A program made the translations under genes and the position numbers. The notes below the pieces were generated by a model. It had not been told where the DNA came from. It saw only the letters and a list, made by a program, of their open reading frames with translations, and did not search any database. A DNA stretch of 45,401 nt from Tenderia sp965602225. Its GTDB lineage: Bacteria; Pseudomonadota; Gammaproteobacteria; Tenderiales; Tenderiaceae. Below, in pieces: positions 36,143 to 45,322 of the stretch. The first letter of the stretch is position 1. Every line of letters starts with the position of its first letter. The stretch covers positions 1-45,401 of the forward strand of contig CBFCYE010000022.1 of the NCBI GenBank assembly GCA_965602225.1, written 5' to 3'.

Positions 36143-36913
36143 ATGAAGTGGCTTGAACATCAGCGAATTCTTTATACGCTAAGCCACCATCCCATTCCCC
36201 ATAAGATCTGGGAAAGCTTAATGCGCGAGGCCGATATCTTCAGCGGCTTGAGCTCTGTTGAGAGGGCTCACCTGCGCGAGCTGACGACCCTGTTCCTGCA
36301 GCGCAAGAGCCTCGTTGGTAGCCAAGGCTTGGAGGTGACCACGGCGATGGCGGTGGCCGTGGCGGCTCAAGCCTGCCTGCTGATCTTGAAGCTGGGGCTG
36401 GATTATTACGATGGCTGGGTTGAGGTTGTGATTTACCCCGGGGCCTTTCAAGTGACCAGGGACAGCCCTGATGCTACGGGACTGGTTTCGCACCAGGAGC
36501 AGGCCTTGAGTGGTGAGTCCTGGTTGCGCGGGCCGGTGATTCTTTCCTGGGATGATTTTGCCGCGTCGTTGGCAGCACCCAGTTCCGGCCATAACGTGGT
36601 GGTGCATGAATTCGCTCATAAGCTGGATATGCTCAACGGTAGCGCCAACGGCATGCCACCCTTGCACACCGAGATGCTGCGGCAGCAGTGGACGGAGGCC
36701 TTTAGTGATGCATTTGATCACTTGCAACACCAGCTGCTGCATCATCGTCCAGGCCTGAATTCATATGGCGCAACTGCACCGGCAGAATTTTTTGCGGTGG
36801 TGAGTGAGTGTTTTTTTAGCAATCCTCAGCTCCTGTGCCAGCAAGCCCCGGCGGTTTATGAGCAGTTAGTGTTGTTTTATCGTCAAAACCCGCAAAGTCG
36901 GCGGCCTGGCTAA
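36143..36913 (+). CDS. mtfA: Zinc-dependent peptidase MtfA
   Basis: Metallopeptidase of the MtfA family, in E. coli linked to the glucose regulator Mlc. The zinc motif is HEFAHKLD (155-162, HExxH), followed by a LNG turn and a downstream Glu-containing FFAVVSECFF segment near 217. The N-terminal helical part has LTTLFLQRKS. Length 256 is typical. A gap of 80 bases after cbpM; no strong ribosome site. Confidence 0.9.
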   Translation: MKWLEHQRILYTLSHHPIPHKIWESLMREADIFSGLSSVERAHLRELTTLFLQRKSLVGSQGLEVTTAMAVAVAAQACLLILKLGLDYYDGWVEVVIYPGAFQVTRDSPDATGLVSHQEQALSGESWLRGPVILSWDDFAASLAAPSSGHNVVVHEFAHKLDMLNGSANGMPPLHTEMLRQQWTEAFSDAFDHLQHQLLHHRPGLNSYGATAPAEFFAVVSECFFSNPQLLCQQAPAVYEQLVLFYRQNPQSRRPG

Positions 36914-37045
36914 GATAGCGATGGAACTAATCCACGGCCAACAAACTCGAATAGTGATATGACGGAGCACGTTTTTCTGGCCCCGCTTCAAAAGAGGGAA
37001 ACTCTGGCCGATATGTATATATAATGAATCCGATTCTCTGAAACC

Positions 37046-39175
37046 ATGCATTTAAGTAAACTTATGATTACAAGAATTTTATCCCTCATTGTATTGTTAA
37101 CGTGTTCAGCATTGTCTGTTTCTGCAGCTAATGCTCCGCTTACGCCTACCGCTGGACATGGTTTCTCTACTGTCCTGCTTACTAATTTAATTCAGCGTTT
37201 TCATTACAAAGAAATGGCCCTTGACGATGCACAGTCCCGTGCCATTATGGATCAATATATAGAATCCATGGATCCCAGTCGTAGCATCTTTACCCTTGAG
37301 GATATTGAATCGTTTAGTCGTTACAACACCCGTCTGGACGACGCATTACGCAGCGGTCATATTGAGCCGGCCTTTGCTATCTTTGAACGCTTCAACCAGC
37401 GTCGCATTGAACGCGCTGAATATGCCTTAAAACGCCTGGATCAACCCTTCGACTTTTCGCAGGACGAGCAGTACCTGTTTGATCGTAGCGATGCCGGATG
37501 GCCAAAAGATAACAATGAATTAGATGAGGTCTGGCGCAAACGGGTTAAAAATGATGTGCTGAGTTTGTCTCTGAGCAATAAAAAAGATGAAGAAATCAAA
37601 AAGACCCTACGCAAACGGTATCAGCGTTATATAAGCCGCTCTGAGCAGATCAAACCAGAAGACGTCTACGAGATTTTTATCAATGCCTATCTTAAAACCT
37701 TAGAGCCGCATACCGCCTACTTTTCACCGCGCAGTTCTGAAAATTTTAATATCAATATGAGCCTTTCTTTGGAAGGTATTGGTGCGGTGCTGAAAACCGA
37801 TGGTGATTATGTGGTTGTGAAAAGCACGGTGCCCGGTGGCCCGGCGGAGCTAAGTGGCCAGTTTCATCCTGGTGACCGTATTGCTGGTGTTGGTCAGGGC
37901 GACGATGGCGACATTGAAGATGTGGTTGGCTGGCGCATTGATGATGTGGTGGCCCTTATTCGCGGCCCTAAAAATTCAGTTGTACGATTGCAGGTGTTAC
38001 CTAAGGCAAGTGGTCAGGATGGGCCAGGCAAGCTTGTCACCATCGTTCGCGACAGAATCAAGCTGGAAGAACAGCAGGCCAAAAAGTCCGTGATTGAAAT
38101 TGAAAATGACGGTCATACCTCACGTATTGGTGTGATCTCGATTCCCACCTTTTATATGGACTTCGATGCGGCAAGGCGCGGTGATAAAGATTATGCCAGC
38201 GCCACACGTGACACACTCAAGTTGCTTAATGAGCTAAAAGCAGAAAAGGTTGATGGTGTTGTTATTGACCTGGCGGGCAATGGTGGTGGTTCGTTGACAG
38301 AGGCAATATCGCTTACCGGACTATTTATTAAATCAGGCCCTGTTGTACAAGTGCTAGATAGTCATAATAAATTAGAGCTCGATGAAGACACAGATGACAG
38401 TATTGCCTATAGCGGTCCTCTGGCGGTGCTGGTTAATCGTTATAGTGCCTCCGCATCGGAAATCTTTGCCGGTGCCATGCAGGATTACGGCCGTGCCACC
38501 ATCCTCGGTGAACCAACCTTCGGCAAAGGTACGGTGCAACAGGTAATGGATCTGAATCGCCATGTAAGAAATAGTGAAGCCACCTTGGGTCAACTCAAGC
38601 TGACCACCGCTCAGTTCTTTCGCGTTAATGGCGACAGTACGCAAAATCGTGGTGTTATCCCTGACATAATCTTTCCTACGGCAGAAGAAAGCGATAAGCA
38701 GGGCGAACGCTCACTAGATAATGCCCTTCCCTGGGCGAATATTAAGGCAGCCAGTTTTGTGCCATACAATCGCAGCAATATCGACCTTGCAAATATAGAG
38801 GCACAGCATCAAAAACGAGTTCAATCAGATAGTGGCTTTAAATATTTACTTGCCCAAACTGAGTTGCGTAAAGAAATGGTTGAACAAACAGCGGTTACCT
38901 TACGTAAATCTGAGCGCAAAGCAGAAAGAGAAAAACAAGAGGCTGAAACTCTGGAACTCATAAACCGCTTTCGTTTTTCTCTGGGCATGAAACCTGAATC
39001 GCTAAGCGAAATTCAGGCGGATATGGAGAGTGCTGATGATGAAAACGAGGACTTCACCGAGGCAGTAAAGCTGATTCAGAAAAGGGAAGCCGCAGCCATA
39101 CTCGTAGACTTAATCCGCCAACCGCAGATGCAAAACAAGATTTCTTATCAAAATACTAACAACGTTCTTAATTAA
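37046..39175 (+). CDS. prc: Tail-specific C-terminal processing protease Prc
   Basis: Periplasmic serine protease that degrades peptidoglycan hydrolases and ssrA-tagged proteins. A signal peptide ends near SVSA-AN (about residue 28). The N-terminal helical domain is followed by PDZ (about 225-325, GIGAVLK), the S41 fold with catalytic S469 in SASASE and K494 in TFGKGTVQ, 25 residues apart as in E. coli Prc, and a charged C-terminal DUF3340 region. ATG 37046 or 37064 is possible; neither has a clear Shine-Dalgarno. TATAAT at 37020-37025 lies just upstream and could be its -10. Confidence 0.94.
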   Translation: MHLSKLMITRILSLIVLLTCSALSVSAANAPLTPTAGHGFSTVLLTNLIQRFHYKEMALDDAQSRAIMDQYIESMDPSRSIFTLEDIESFSRYNTRLDDALRSGHIEPAFAIFERFNQRRIERAEYALKRLDQPFDFSQDEQYLFDRSDAGWPKDNNELDEVWRKRVKNDVLSLSLSNKKDEEIKKTLRKRYQRYISRSEQIKPEDVYEIFINAYLKTLEPHTAYFSPRSSENFNINMSLSLEGIGAVLKTDGDYVVVKSTVPGGPAELSGQFHPGDRIAGVGQGDDGDIEDVVGWRIDDVVALIRGPKNSVVRLQVLPKASGQDGPGKLVTIVRDRIKLEEQQAKKSVIEIENDGHTSRIGVISIPTFYMDFDAARRGDKDYASATRDTLKLLNELKAEKVDGVVIDLAGNGGGSLTEAISLTGLFIKSGPVVQVLDSHNKLELDEDTDDSIAYSGPLAVLVNRYSASASEIFAGAMQDYGRATILGEPTFGKGTVQQVMDLNRHVRNSEATLGQLKLTTAQFFRVNGDSTQNRGVIPDIIFPTAEESDKQGERSLDNALPWANIKAASFVPYNRSNIDLANIEAQHQKRVQSDSGFKYLLAQTELRKEMVEQTAVTLRKSERKAEREKQEAETLELINRFRFSLGMKPESLSEIQADMESADDENEDFTEAVKLIQKREAAAILVDLIRQPQMQNKISYQNTNNVLN

Positions 39176-39212
39176 CCTTGGGCTGCATGAAATTTATTTT
39201 TTAGTTACTTCA

Positions 39213-39477
39213 GGGCACCTCTAATAATTTCTTGCGGCCTCTGGCTTTCAGGCTGGTTCGCAATCAAGGCGCAACTTTTAAGGCATGCTGGTTGCCTGTC
39301 GTAAAGTTGTAACACAGAGTGCGGATCAGCCTGAAAGCCCCTTCGGGCGCTGCCTGGCGAGCACTCTCGCCGCGTTAGCTTGCTTGGAAAGGACAACCAG
39401 CCTTTCCCTGCACAAGCTGCCTTGCGAGAGTCCTCGTCAGGTTGCGCAGAGGCCACAAGTAATTATTAGAGGTGCCC
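39213..39477. mobile_element. MITE-like element with 31-base terminal inverted repeats
   Basis: Left end 39213-39243 and right end 39447-39477 are inverted copies of GGGCACCTCTAATAATT(T/A)CTTG(C/T)GGCCTCTG with two differences. The 203-base inside has a second inverted pair (GCTTTCAGGCTG at 39244-39255 against CAGCCTGAAAGC at about 39328-39339), so it would fold heavily. It carries no transposase. No clear target duplication is seen. It fills the gap between prc and the pseudouridine synthase gene and touches the latter's start. Confidence 0.8.
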
Positions 39478-39480
39478 CTA

Positions 39481-40152
39481 ATGCAACCACAAGCTGATCC
39501 ATTCATTGTTCCTGTCTGCCATGAACAAATAGAGCTGCTTTATCAAGATCAATCCCTGTTGTTGATTAACAAACCAAGTGGCTTGTTGACCCTTTCTGGG
39601 AAACACCCGCTCAATAAAGATTCTGTGCACTTTCGTCTGGTCAAACAATTTCCTACGGCCACCATGGTTCATCGTATTGATTTTGGAACCTCGGGTATTT
39701 TAGTGGTTGCGCTTAATAAGGCGGTTAACGCGCATATCTGCAAGCAGTTTCAAGCACGTACTGTGGATAAAACCTATACCGCAATCCTTTCTGGCCACCT
39801 GGCAGACGATGCTGGCTGTATCGAATTGCCCATAGCAAAAGACAAACCCAACTTCCCATTACAAAAAATCTGTTATGAGACCGGCAAACATTCGCTAACG
39901 CATTACCAGGTTATTGAGCGATTACAGACCCCCCTGGCGACAAGAGTGACGTTTAAGCCTGTCTCGGGTCGCACGCATCAATTACGTATTCACAGCAGCG
40001 AAATAGGTCATCCAATTTTAGGCTGTGACCTATATGCCACCGATGAAGCATTTTTTATGGCAAAGCGTTTAATGCTACATGCAACAACGCTTGAATTTGA
40101 TCACCCTGTTACAGGAGAGCGGGTCAAAGGGCTAAGCCCTTGTCCGTTTTAG
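39481..40152 (+). CDS. RluA-family pseudouridine synthase
   Basis: A 223-residue pseudouridine synthase of the RluA class, without an S4 domain, close in size to E. coli RluA. The catalytic Asp is in HRIDFGTSG (typically HRLDxxTSG); LLINKPSGLLT near 21, DKTYTAIL near 95 and SGRTHQLRIH near 161 complete the motifs. I choose ATG 39481. Its AGAGGTG ribosome site (39468-39474) is the end of the MITE repeat. A GTG at 39472 would lie inside the element. The target base cannot be told from sequence alone. Confidence 0.9.
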   Translation: MQPQADPFIVPVCHEQIELLYQDQSLLLINKPSGLLTLSGKHPLNKDSVHFRLVKQFPTATMVHRIDFGTSGILVVALNKAVNAHICKQFQARTVDKTYTAILSGHLADDAGCIELPIAKDKPNFPLQKICYETGKHSLTHYQVIERLQTPLATRVTFKPVSGRTHQLRIHSSEIGHPILGCDLYATDEAFFMAKRLMLHATTLEFDHPVTGERVKGLSPCPF

Positions 40153-40170
40153 GCTCCTGGTTGATATAAT
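40140..40170 (+). promoter_or_regulatory. Candidate promoter of the PBP1b gene, close to its ATG
   Basis: A perfect TATAAT at 40165-40170 ends six bases before the ATG at 40177, with TTGTCC at 40140-40145 (19-base spacing). If used, transcription would begin at or near the ATG, giving a leaderless mRNA; no Shine-Dalgarno is seen. Confidence 0.4.
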
Positions 40171-40176
40171 GCGCCC

Positions 40177-42507
40177 ATGCCAATAAAACGCCGCCGTCGG
40201 GCGAAGTCAAAACCACCTCGCAAACGCCTCTGGTTGAAGATTGCCCTGTTGCTGGCTGTTCCGCTTTCATTGGCACTGGCGCTGTATGTGCTTTATCTCG
40301 ATCAGGTAGTGCAAACCAAGTTCGAGGGCAAACGCTGGTCGGTGCCATCTCGAGTCTATGCCCGGGCATTGGAGCTGTATCCGCAACAGTTGCTGACAGC
40401 AAATAAACTTTCAGATGAGCTCAAACAGATTGGTTATCAATCGTCTGCCGATGGCATGGACCCGGGCACGTATCTGCGTAACGGCAAACAGTTTGTGGTG
40501 ACGACACGGGCATTTCGTCACTGGGATAGCGTCGAGCCCGGTCGCTCAATCGTTCTAAAATTTGATAACAAACAACTGACAACACTTACGGATGCGGTGA
40601 CTGGCAAAGCGCTGGCATTGATTCGGCTTGAACCGATGTTGATCGGTATTATTCATCCGGCCCACCGTGAAGATAGAATTTTGGTCCGGCTTGATGATCT
40701 GCCCCCTAAACTGACCTTGGCCCTGCAAGCGATTGAAGATCGCAAGTTTGCCAGCCATCACGGTGTCGATTTTCGTGGCATTGCCCGCGCTGCCTGGGCC
40801 AACCTGCGCGCCGGCAAGGTGGTGCAGGGCGGCAGTACCCTGACTCAGCAACTGGTGAAGAATTTCTTTCTCAATCGCGAGCGCAGCCTAACGCGCAAAA
40901 TCAATGAAGCGATCATGTCACTGTTGCTTGAGGCACGCTATGACAAAAAAGAGATTCTTGAGGCGTATGCCAACGAGATCTATCTGGGCCAGGACGGCAA
41001 CCGTGCCATCCATGGTTTTGGTCTGGCAACACAATTTTATTTCAACAAACCGCCGCAGGAGTTGACTGTCGCTGAGTCGGTATTGCTGGTGGCGATCTTG
41101 CGTGGGCCAACCTATTATGACCCGCGCCGTCATCCCGAGCGTGCCCTTGAACGTCGCAATCAATTAATTGAAATCATCTGGCGCGATGGCCTGATTGACA
41201 GGCAACTAGCCCAGACTGCCCAAGCCGAACCTCTGGGTGTGACGGCGAAGCCGAATCTCGGTAACAGTCGTTATCCTGCCTTTATTGATCTGGTGAAACG
41301 ACAGCTGCAACAGGACTACCGTGATGAGGATTTACGCAGTGAAGGTCTGCGCATCTTCACCACCCTAGATCCGGTAATCCAGCAAGTCGCCGAGAAGGCC
41401 TTGGCAACAAATATTAAGCGGGTTGAACGCCAGCCCGGCATGCTTGAGGGTGGGGTGGTGATCTCGCGTCTGGGCAGCGCGGAAATAAGTGCCGTGGTGG
41501 GTGGTCGCAATCCACGTTTTGAAGGTTTTAACCGCGCGCTTGATATTCAGCGCCCGGTCGGCTCACTGTTGAAACCGGCGCTCTATCTCACCGCCGTATC
41601 TCAGCCGCAGTCTTATACCCTGGCCAGCCTGATTGACGATGCGCCGCTTAAACTCAAACAGTCTGATGGCAGTGTCTGGTCGCCAGCCAATTATGATCAC
41701 GAAAGCCACGGCAATGTCCTGCTGGCCGATGCGCTAATCCATTCATACAATCAGGCCGCGGTTCGGCTTGGACTCGAGCTGGGTCTTGGGCAGGTGGTGG
41801 AAACCCTGCACGGACTCGGTATAGATAAACGCATTCCGCCATACCCCGCAGTGATGCTTGGCTCGCTAGAACTGGCACCGCTGGATATTGCCCAGATGTA
41901 CCAGACCCTGGCCGATGAAGGTTTCTATACACCGCTGCGGGCTGTTCGCGCCGTGTTGAATGCCAAGCATCAGCCATTAAACAGATACCCCATTGATACG
42001 GATCAGCGCTTTGCCCCTGAGCAGACTTTTCTGATCAACGACACCCTGCGTCTGGCCTTGAGGCAGGGGACAGGTCAAAGTGTCGCTAAACATCTGCCAG
42101 AGACACTTACCCTGGCCGGAAAAACCGGCACCACCGATGATCTGCGTGATAGCTGGTTTGCCGGCTTTGGCAGTGACTATCTTGGTGTGGTTTGGCTTGG
42201 CAATGATGACAATGCCGTCACCGGCCTGACCGGCGCCAGTGGTGCGCTGCCGGTCTGGGCCGACATCATGCGCCAAATTAATCCCCACTCCAAATTAAGC
42301 GAAGCCGCAGCAACGCCGCCTGCGGCTATCGAATATGTATCGATTAATCCGGAAACAGGTCTGCGGGCAGACTCCGGTTGTGAACAGCGTTATGATTTGG
42401 CCTTCATTACCGGCACGGCACCAGCCGGATATGCCCCTTGTGCCGGTAACGCAGTGAAGCGCTCAGTGGGCGGTTTTATCGACACGCTTAAAGGATTGTT
42501 CCAATGA
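40177..42507 (+). CDS. mrcB: Bifunctional penicillin-binding protein 1b
   Basis: Class A PBP that polymerises and cross-links peptidoglycan. A basic cytoplasmic N-terminus (KRRRRAKSKPPRKR) is followed by one transmembrane helix (about 22-44) and a UB2H-like region. GT51 glycosyltransferase has catalytic E187 in AIEDRKFASHHG and GGSTLTQQLVKNFFL near 223. The transpeptidase has S463 in GSLLKP, SYNQAA for the SxN motif near 523, and K649 in KTGTT. Length 776. Overlaps the next gene by four bases. Confidence 0.95.
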   Translation: MPIKRRRRAKSKPPRKRLWLKIALLLAVPLSLALALYVLYLDQVVQTKFEGKRWSVPSRVYARALELYPQQLLTANKLSDELKQIGYQSSADGMDPGTYLRNGKQFVVTTRAFRHWDSVEPGRSIVLKFDNKQLTTLTDAVTGKALALIRLEPMLIGIIHPAHREDRILVRLDDLPPKLTLALQAIEDRKFASHHGVDFRGIARAAWANLRAGKVVQGGSTLTQQLVKNFFLNRERSLTRKINEAIMSLLLEARYDKKEILEAYANEIYLGQDGNRAIHGFGLATQFYFNKPPQELTVAESVLLVAILRGPTYYDPRRHPERALERRNQLIEIIWRDGLIDRQLAQTAQAEPLGVTAKPNLGNSRYPAFIDLVKRQLQQDYRDEDLRSEGLRIFTTLDPVIQQVAEKALATNIKRVERQPGMLEGGVVISRLGSAEISAVVGGRNPRFEGFNRALDIQRPVGSLLKPALYLTAVSQPQSYTLASLIDDAPLKLKQSDGSVWSPANYDHESHGNVLLADALIHSYNQAAVRLGLELGLGQVVETLHGLGIDKRIPPYPAVMLGSLELAPLDIAQMYQTLADEGFYTPLRAVRAVLNAKHQPLNRYPIDTDQRFAPEQTFLINDTLRLALRQGTGQSVAKHLPETLTLAGKTGTTDDLRDSWFAGFGSDYLGVVWLGNDDNAVTGLTGASGALPVWADIMRQINPHSKLSEAAATPPAAIEYVSINPETGLRADSGCEQRYDLAFITGTAPAGYAPCAGNAVKRSVGGFIDTLKGLFQ

Positions 42508-42863
42508 AAAAGGTTTATTTGCTTGCCATCACTGTCTTGCTGCTCAACGCCTGTGCCGTTCAAACACCGCTACAAGGCCACAGCGGACCTGCTGGGGTGT
42601 TGATGGCCCAAGCAGATCAGTATGCTGCTGATGGTGACAATGGCCAGGCCATCGCCCTGTTAGAGCGGGCTGTGCGCATTGATCCGCGCAACGGTCATGC
42701 CTGGCTGCGCCTGGCCAGATTACATTACGAGTTAGGTGATTTAAACAAGGCAGAACAGTTCGCCCGGCGGGCCATGCAGTTTGCTGGTGCAGACCAAGGG
42801 CTGAAACGAGAATGCCAGCTATTGCTTGATAAGCTCAGTCGGCAGACCAGCAAGCTTGGTTAG
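42504..42863 (+). CDS. TPR-containing lipoprotein
   Basis: A 119-residue envelope lipoprotein: signal sequence with lipobox LLNAC (Cys17), then one to two tetratricopeptide-type helices (about 34-95; GDNGQAIALLERAVRIDPRNG and LARLHYELGDLNKAEQFA). Its ATG overlaps the mrcB stop (ATGA), so it is probably co-translated with the PBP. By context it may help the synthase, in the manner of LpoB, which is not homologous; inference only. Confidence 0.85.
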   Translation: MKKVYLLAITVLLLNACAVQTPLQGHSGPAGVLMAQADQYAADGDNGQAIALLERAVRIDPRNGHAWLRLARLHYELGDLNKAEQFARRAMQFAGADQGLKRECQLLLDKLSRQTSKLG

Positions 42864-42966
42864 ATGATTGTTTTAACTTGTTGAATCTCAGCGTTATATC
42901 GTTTATCAGTTGAGCCTGTTTTAGCAAGGGCTAGTAGACAGTCAAAAGCCGACACTAATATTCAGG

Positions 42967-42972
42967 TATAAT
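42967..42972 (+). promoter_or_regulatory. TATAAT -10-like box before the small basic protein gene
   Basis: A perfect TATAAT lies 33 bases before the ATG at 43006. No good -35 is at 16-18 bases. A GGGG..CCCC mini-hairpin follows. Weak prediction. Confidence 0.3.
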
Positions 42973-43005
42973 GCCGGGGCTATTTTCCCCATATATGGAT
43001 AAACC

Positions 43006-43242
43006 ATGCCCCAAACCAAACAACCTGCCGATGAACTGCCTGTGACCGACAACAACGCTGTCGAGCTTGTAGAGCCCAGTGCCGAAACAACCAAGAGCGC
43101 TGCTCAAATCCTGTTAGAAAGAAAAGCAGCAGCAGCGAATAACCGCAACCTGCCACCCCATCTAAATGCTCACCCAAGCCACAAAAGCCAAAAAATCGGT
43201 GCGGCACCGCGTGGTACTCGTAAATCCATGGGTAAGCGCTAA
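43006..43242 (+). CDS. Small basic-tailed hypothetical protein
   Basis: A 78-residue protein that I do not recognise. The N-terminal half is acidic and polar, then ILLERKAAAANNRN forms a short helix, and the tail is basic, ending APRGTRKSMGKR. No membrane segment or cysteine. It has its own -10-like box and stands alone between the lipoprotein and rdgC. It looks disordered and could bind nucleic acid or ribosomes; that is a guess from composition. Confidence 0.6.
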   Translation: MPQTKQPADELPVTDNNAVELVEPSAETTKSAAQILLERKAAAANNRNLPPHLNAHPSHKSQKIGAAPRGTRKSMGKR

Positions 43243-43470
43243 GGCAGTCATTGCCCTTACAGCCTTGAAGTAGAGCTGTTTGGGCTGAATGTTTTTTGTG
43301 AAGCCCTATTAAATATCCGCGTTAATTCAGTGTTCTAGAGGGCGTTTTATCTGTCCCCTCATTTTCCAGCCGTTCAGACCAAGATAGATTGAATTCCGGC
43401 AGCTAAACATGAGCAGGCAGACGCCCGAGTAGGGCGACCACCATGACTCAGCACAGTAATTCCGGTGTAG

Positions 43471-44403
43471 CTATTTCGAGGCTTCAACGCCCCAGGCCGA
43501 TTCATTCTCACCGCCAAAGACCTCCAGCAAGGCTGGGATAAACCGGGCAAGCTCCATCGTCATCAGGGCGAAGTCGGCATCGAACCGCATCGTCTCATCA
43601 TCGGCTTCAACCCCCTGAGCCTCTTCTTGAATCACATCCAGAAAGCGCAGTCGCTGTATAGTCAGGTCCTCGGCCAGAATGCAGGACAGACGCTCATTCC
43701 ATTCCACTGCCAGCTTGGTCACCTGTTTGCCGGCGGTAAGATGAGACATAACTTCCTCGGCGGCAAGATCCTGGCGCGTACAGCGCACTACACCACCTTC
43801 CTGCTTGGGGTCACGCAATTCACACTGATCTTCGATAACAAAGCCAGTCGGCGCAGTCTGACTGCTCAACCATTGGGTTAGCTCACGGGTCGGAGGCGTG
43901 TTTACCGATGGCAATACCAGCGACAGGCCACCCAGGCTCTCACGCAACAGGCTCACCAGGTCTTCGGCCTTGCTGGCTGATGACGCATCCACGACCAGCC
44001 AGCCATCCTTAGGTGCCAGATAGGCAAAGGTGTGGCTAGAGCGGCTAAAGGCCCGCGGCAACAAATCCAGCAACACCTCGTCTTTGATCTGGTCACGCTC
44101 TTTGCGCCGCACGCTCCGCGCCTCTTGCTCTTCGATAGCGTTAACCTTCTCAGTCACGTACTCGCGCACCACGCTGGCTGGTAGCACCTTCTCTTCACGC
44201 CGGGCACAGACCATGATGTAACCGTTGGCACCGTGGCTAAGCAGCTCACCATGTCGCCCCAGCGGCGAAACCCAGCCATAGCTGAAAGGGGAGATATTGC
44301 CGCAGGGATGAAACGCCTTAGTTGCCAGCTGCTCATGCAAGGCCTCAGCAGACAGGGTGAACGGTTTGGTCAGGCGATATAGACGCAGATTCTTGAACCA
44401 CAT
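43471..44403 (-). CDS. rdgC: Recombination-associated protein RdgC
   Basis: A ring-shaped DNA-binding protein that limits RecA loading. The N-terminus MWFKNLRLYRLTKPF, then GWVSPLGRHGELLSHGANGY near 45 and the central LPRAFSRSSHTFAYL near 114, fit the family; 310 residues is usual. The start ATG lies at 44401-44403. The 266-base gap upstream holds half of the REP-like core on the plus strand. Confidence 0.95.
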   Translation of the reverse strand: MWFKNLRLYRLTKPFTLSAEALHEQLATKAFHPCGNISPFSYGWVSPLGRHGELLSHGANGYIMVCARREEKVLPASVVREYVTEKVNAIEEQEARSVRRKERDQIKDEVLLDLLPRAFSRSSHTFAYLAPKDGWLVVDASSASKAEDLVSLLRESLGGLSLVLPSVNTPPTRELTQWLSSQTAPTGFVIEDQCELRDPKQEGGVVRCTRQDLAAEEVMSHLTAGKQVTKLAVEWNERLSCILAEDLTIQRLRFLDVIQEEAQGVEADDETMRFDADFALMTMELARFIPALLEVFGGENESAWGVEASK

Positions 44404-44669
44404 GGGCGCTGGTGTCCTAGGAGAAAAAGGGGAAGGATTATGGGTTCAACGGCGACCAACATCAAGCCGTCATTCCGGATAGTGGTGCCTGGCTAGTCAA
44501 TTGATTGGTATTGGCACGAAGCAGCAGATCCAGAACTGAATCTGAATGACTACTCACGCTGGATATGCCCAATCCCATAAGGCCGTGAAACATGGCAACG
44601 GTATTAGGGTGAAGCATTAACCCTGTGATATACGTGTATGTATAAATAGAGTCTTGTTTGGGGGCAAAC

Positions 44670-45322
44670 ATGGGAAATGTAGGTGGGCAAGCTTCATCCG
44701 AAGCGCCAGAGGCTATTGATCAGCCGATTCGTATTCAGGCGGTATTATCACCAAAGTTCAATCTGGCCTTTATACAAAACTCAGTGCCTGTATTGCTAGA
44801 GTTGGCTTTGGTCAATGATAGTGATAAATATCTAAGCGACTTAACCTTAACGCTCTCATCTACCCCTTCCTTCCTCAAAACCAAAATCTGGCATATCGAT
44901 GCCATCTCTTCAGGGCAAAAGTTCCATATTTCAGACCGCGCTGTCAGTTATCGATGGATAGAGAAGGGTGTCTTTGAGAAAGCTGGCGCCAGAATCAATA
45001 AACCCGAAGCAAAGGCCCTTTTTCATGAGGCTGATCCCGCCTACGTAGTCACAGACATCAATCCCGATGCCTTCTTTAATACTGAATACGATCAGCTTTG
45101 AAAACCATGTTCGCCCACGTCATCGAAATTGAAGGCCCTGTTCGTAAAGACATGCTCGCCAAATGCATAGCCCGCGTCCATGGTTGGGCGCGTACAGGTA
45201 AGAGGATTAAAGACAGAGTATTGGCGTTAGCACTGAACGAATACCCCGTGACGGAAGAAGACGTTGGTCGGTTCTTTTGGCCCAAGGGTAACGATGTATG
45301 TGAATGGACGGATATATGTTAG
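44670..45322 (+). pseudogene. Remnant of a DUF4011/DUF3320 helicase-type gene (internal deletion plus frameshift)
   Basis: About 85 residues (PIRIQAVLSPKFNLAFIQNS onwards to DRAVSY) resemble the N-terminus of very large DUF4011 helicase-nuclease proteins. They pass directly into ADPAYVVTDINPDAFFNTEYDQL and, after a stop, EIEGPVRKDMLAKCIARVHG, which resemble the C-terminal DUF3320 region. Roughly 1500 or more residues are missing between. The stop at 45099-45101 is a one-base loss in a T-run (45097-45099): adding one T restores QLLKTMFAHVIEIEG. ATG 44670 has GGGGG five bases upstream. Family recognition by eye; the parent protein size is from family knowledge. Confidence 0.7.

Noticed and set aside
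39205..39497. Two short frames (83 and 70 residues) on opposite strands between prc and the rluA-type gene
   Set aside because: They lie inside the inverted-repeat element and resemble nothing; explained by the MITE.
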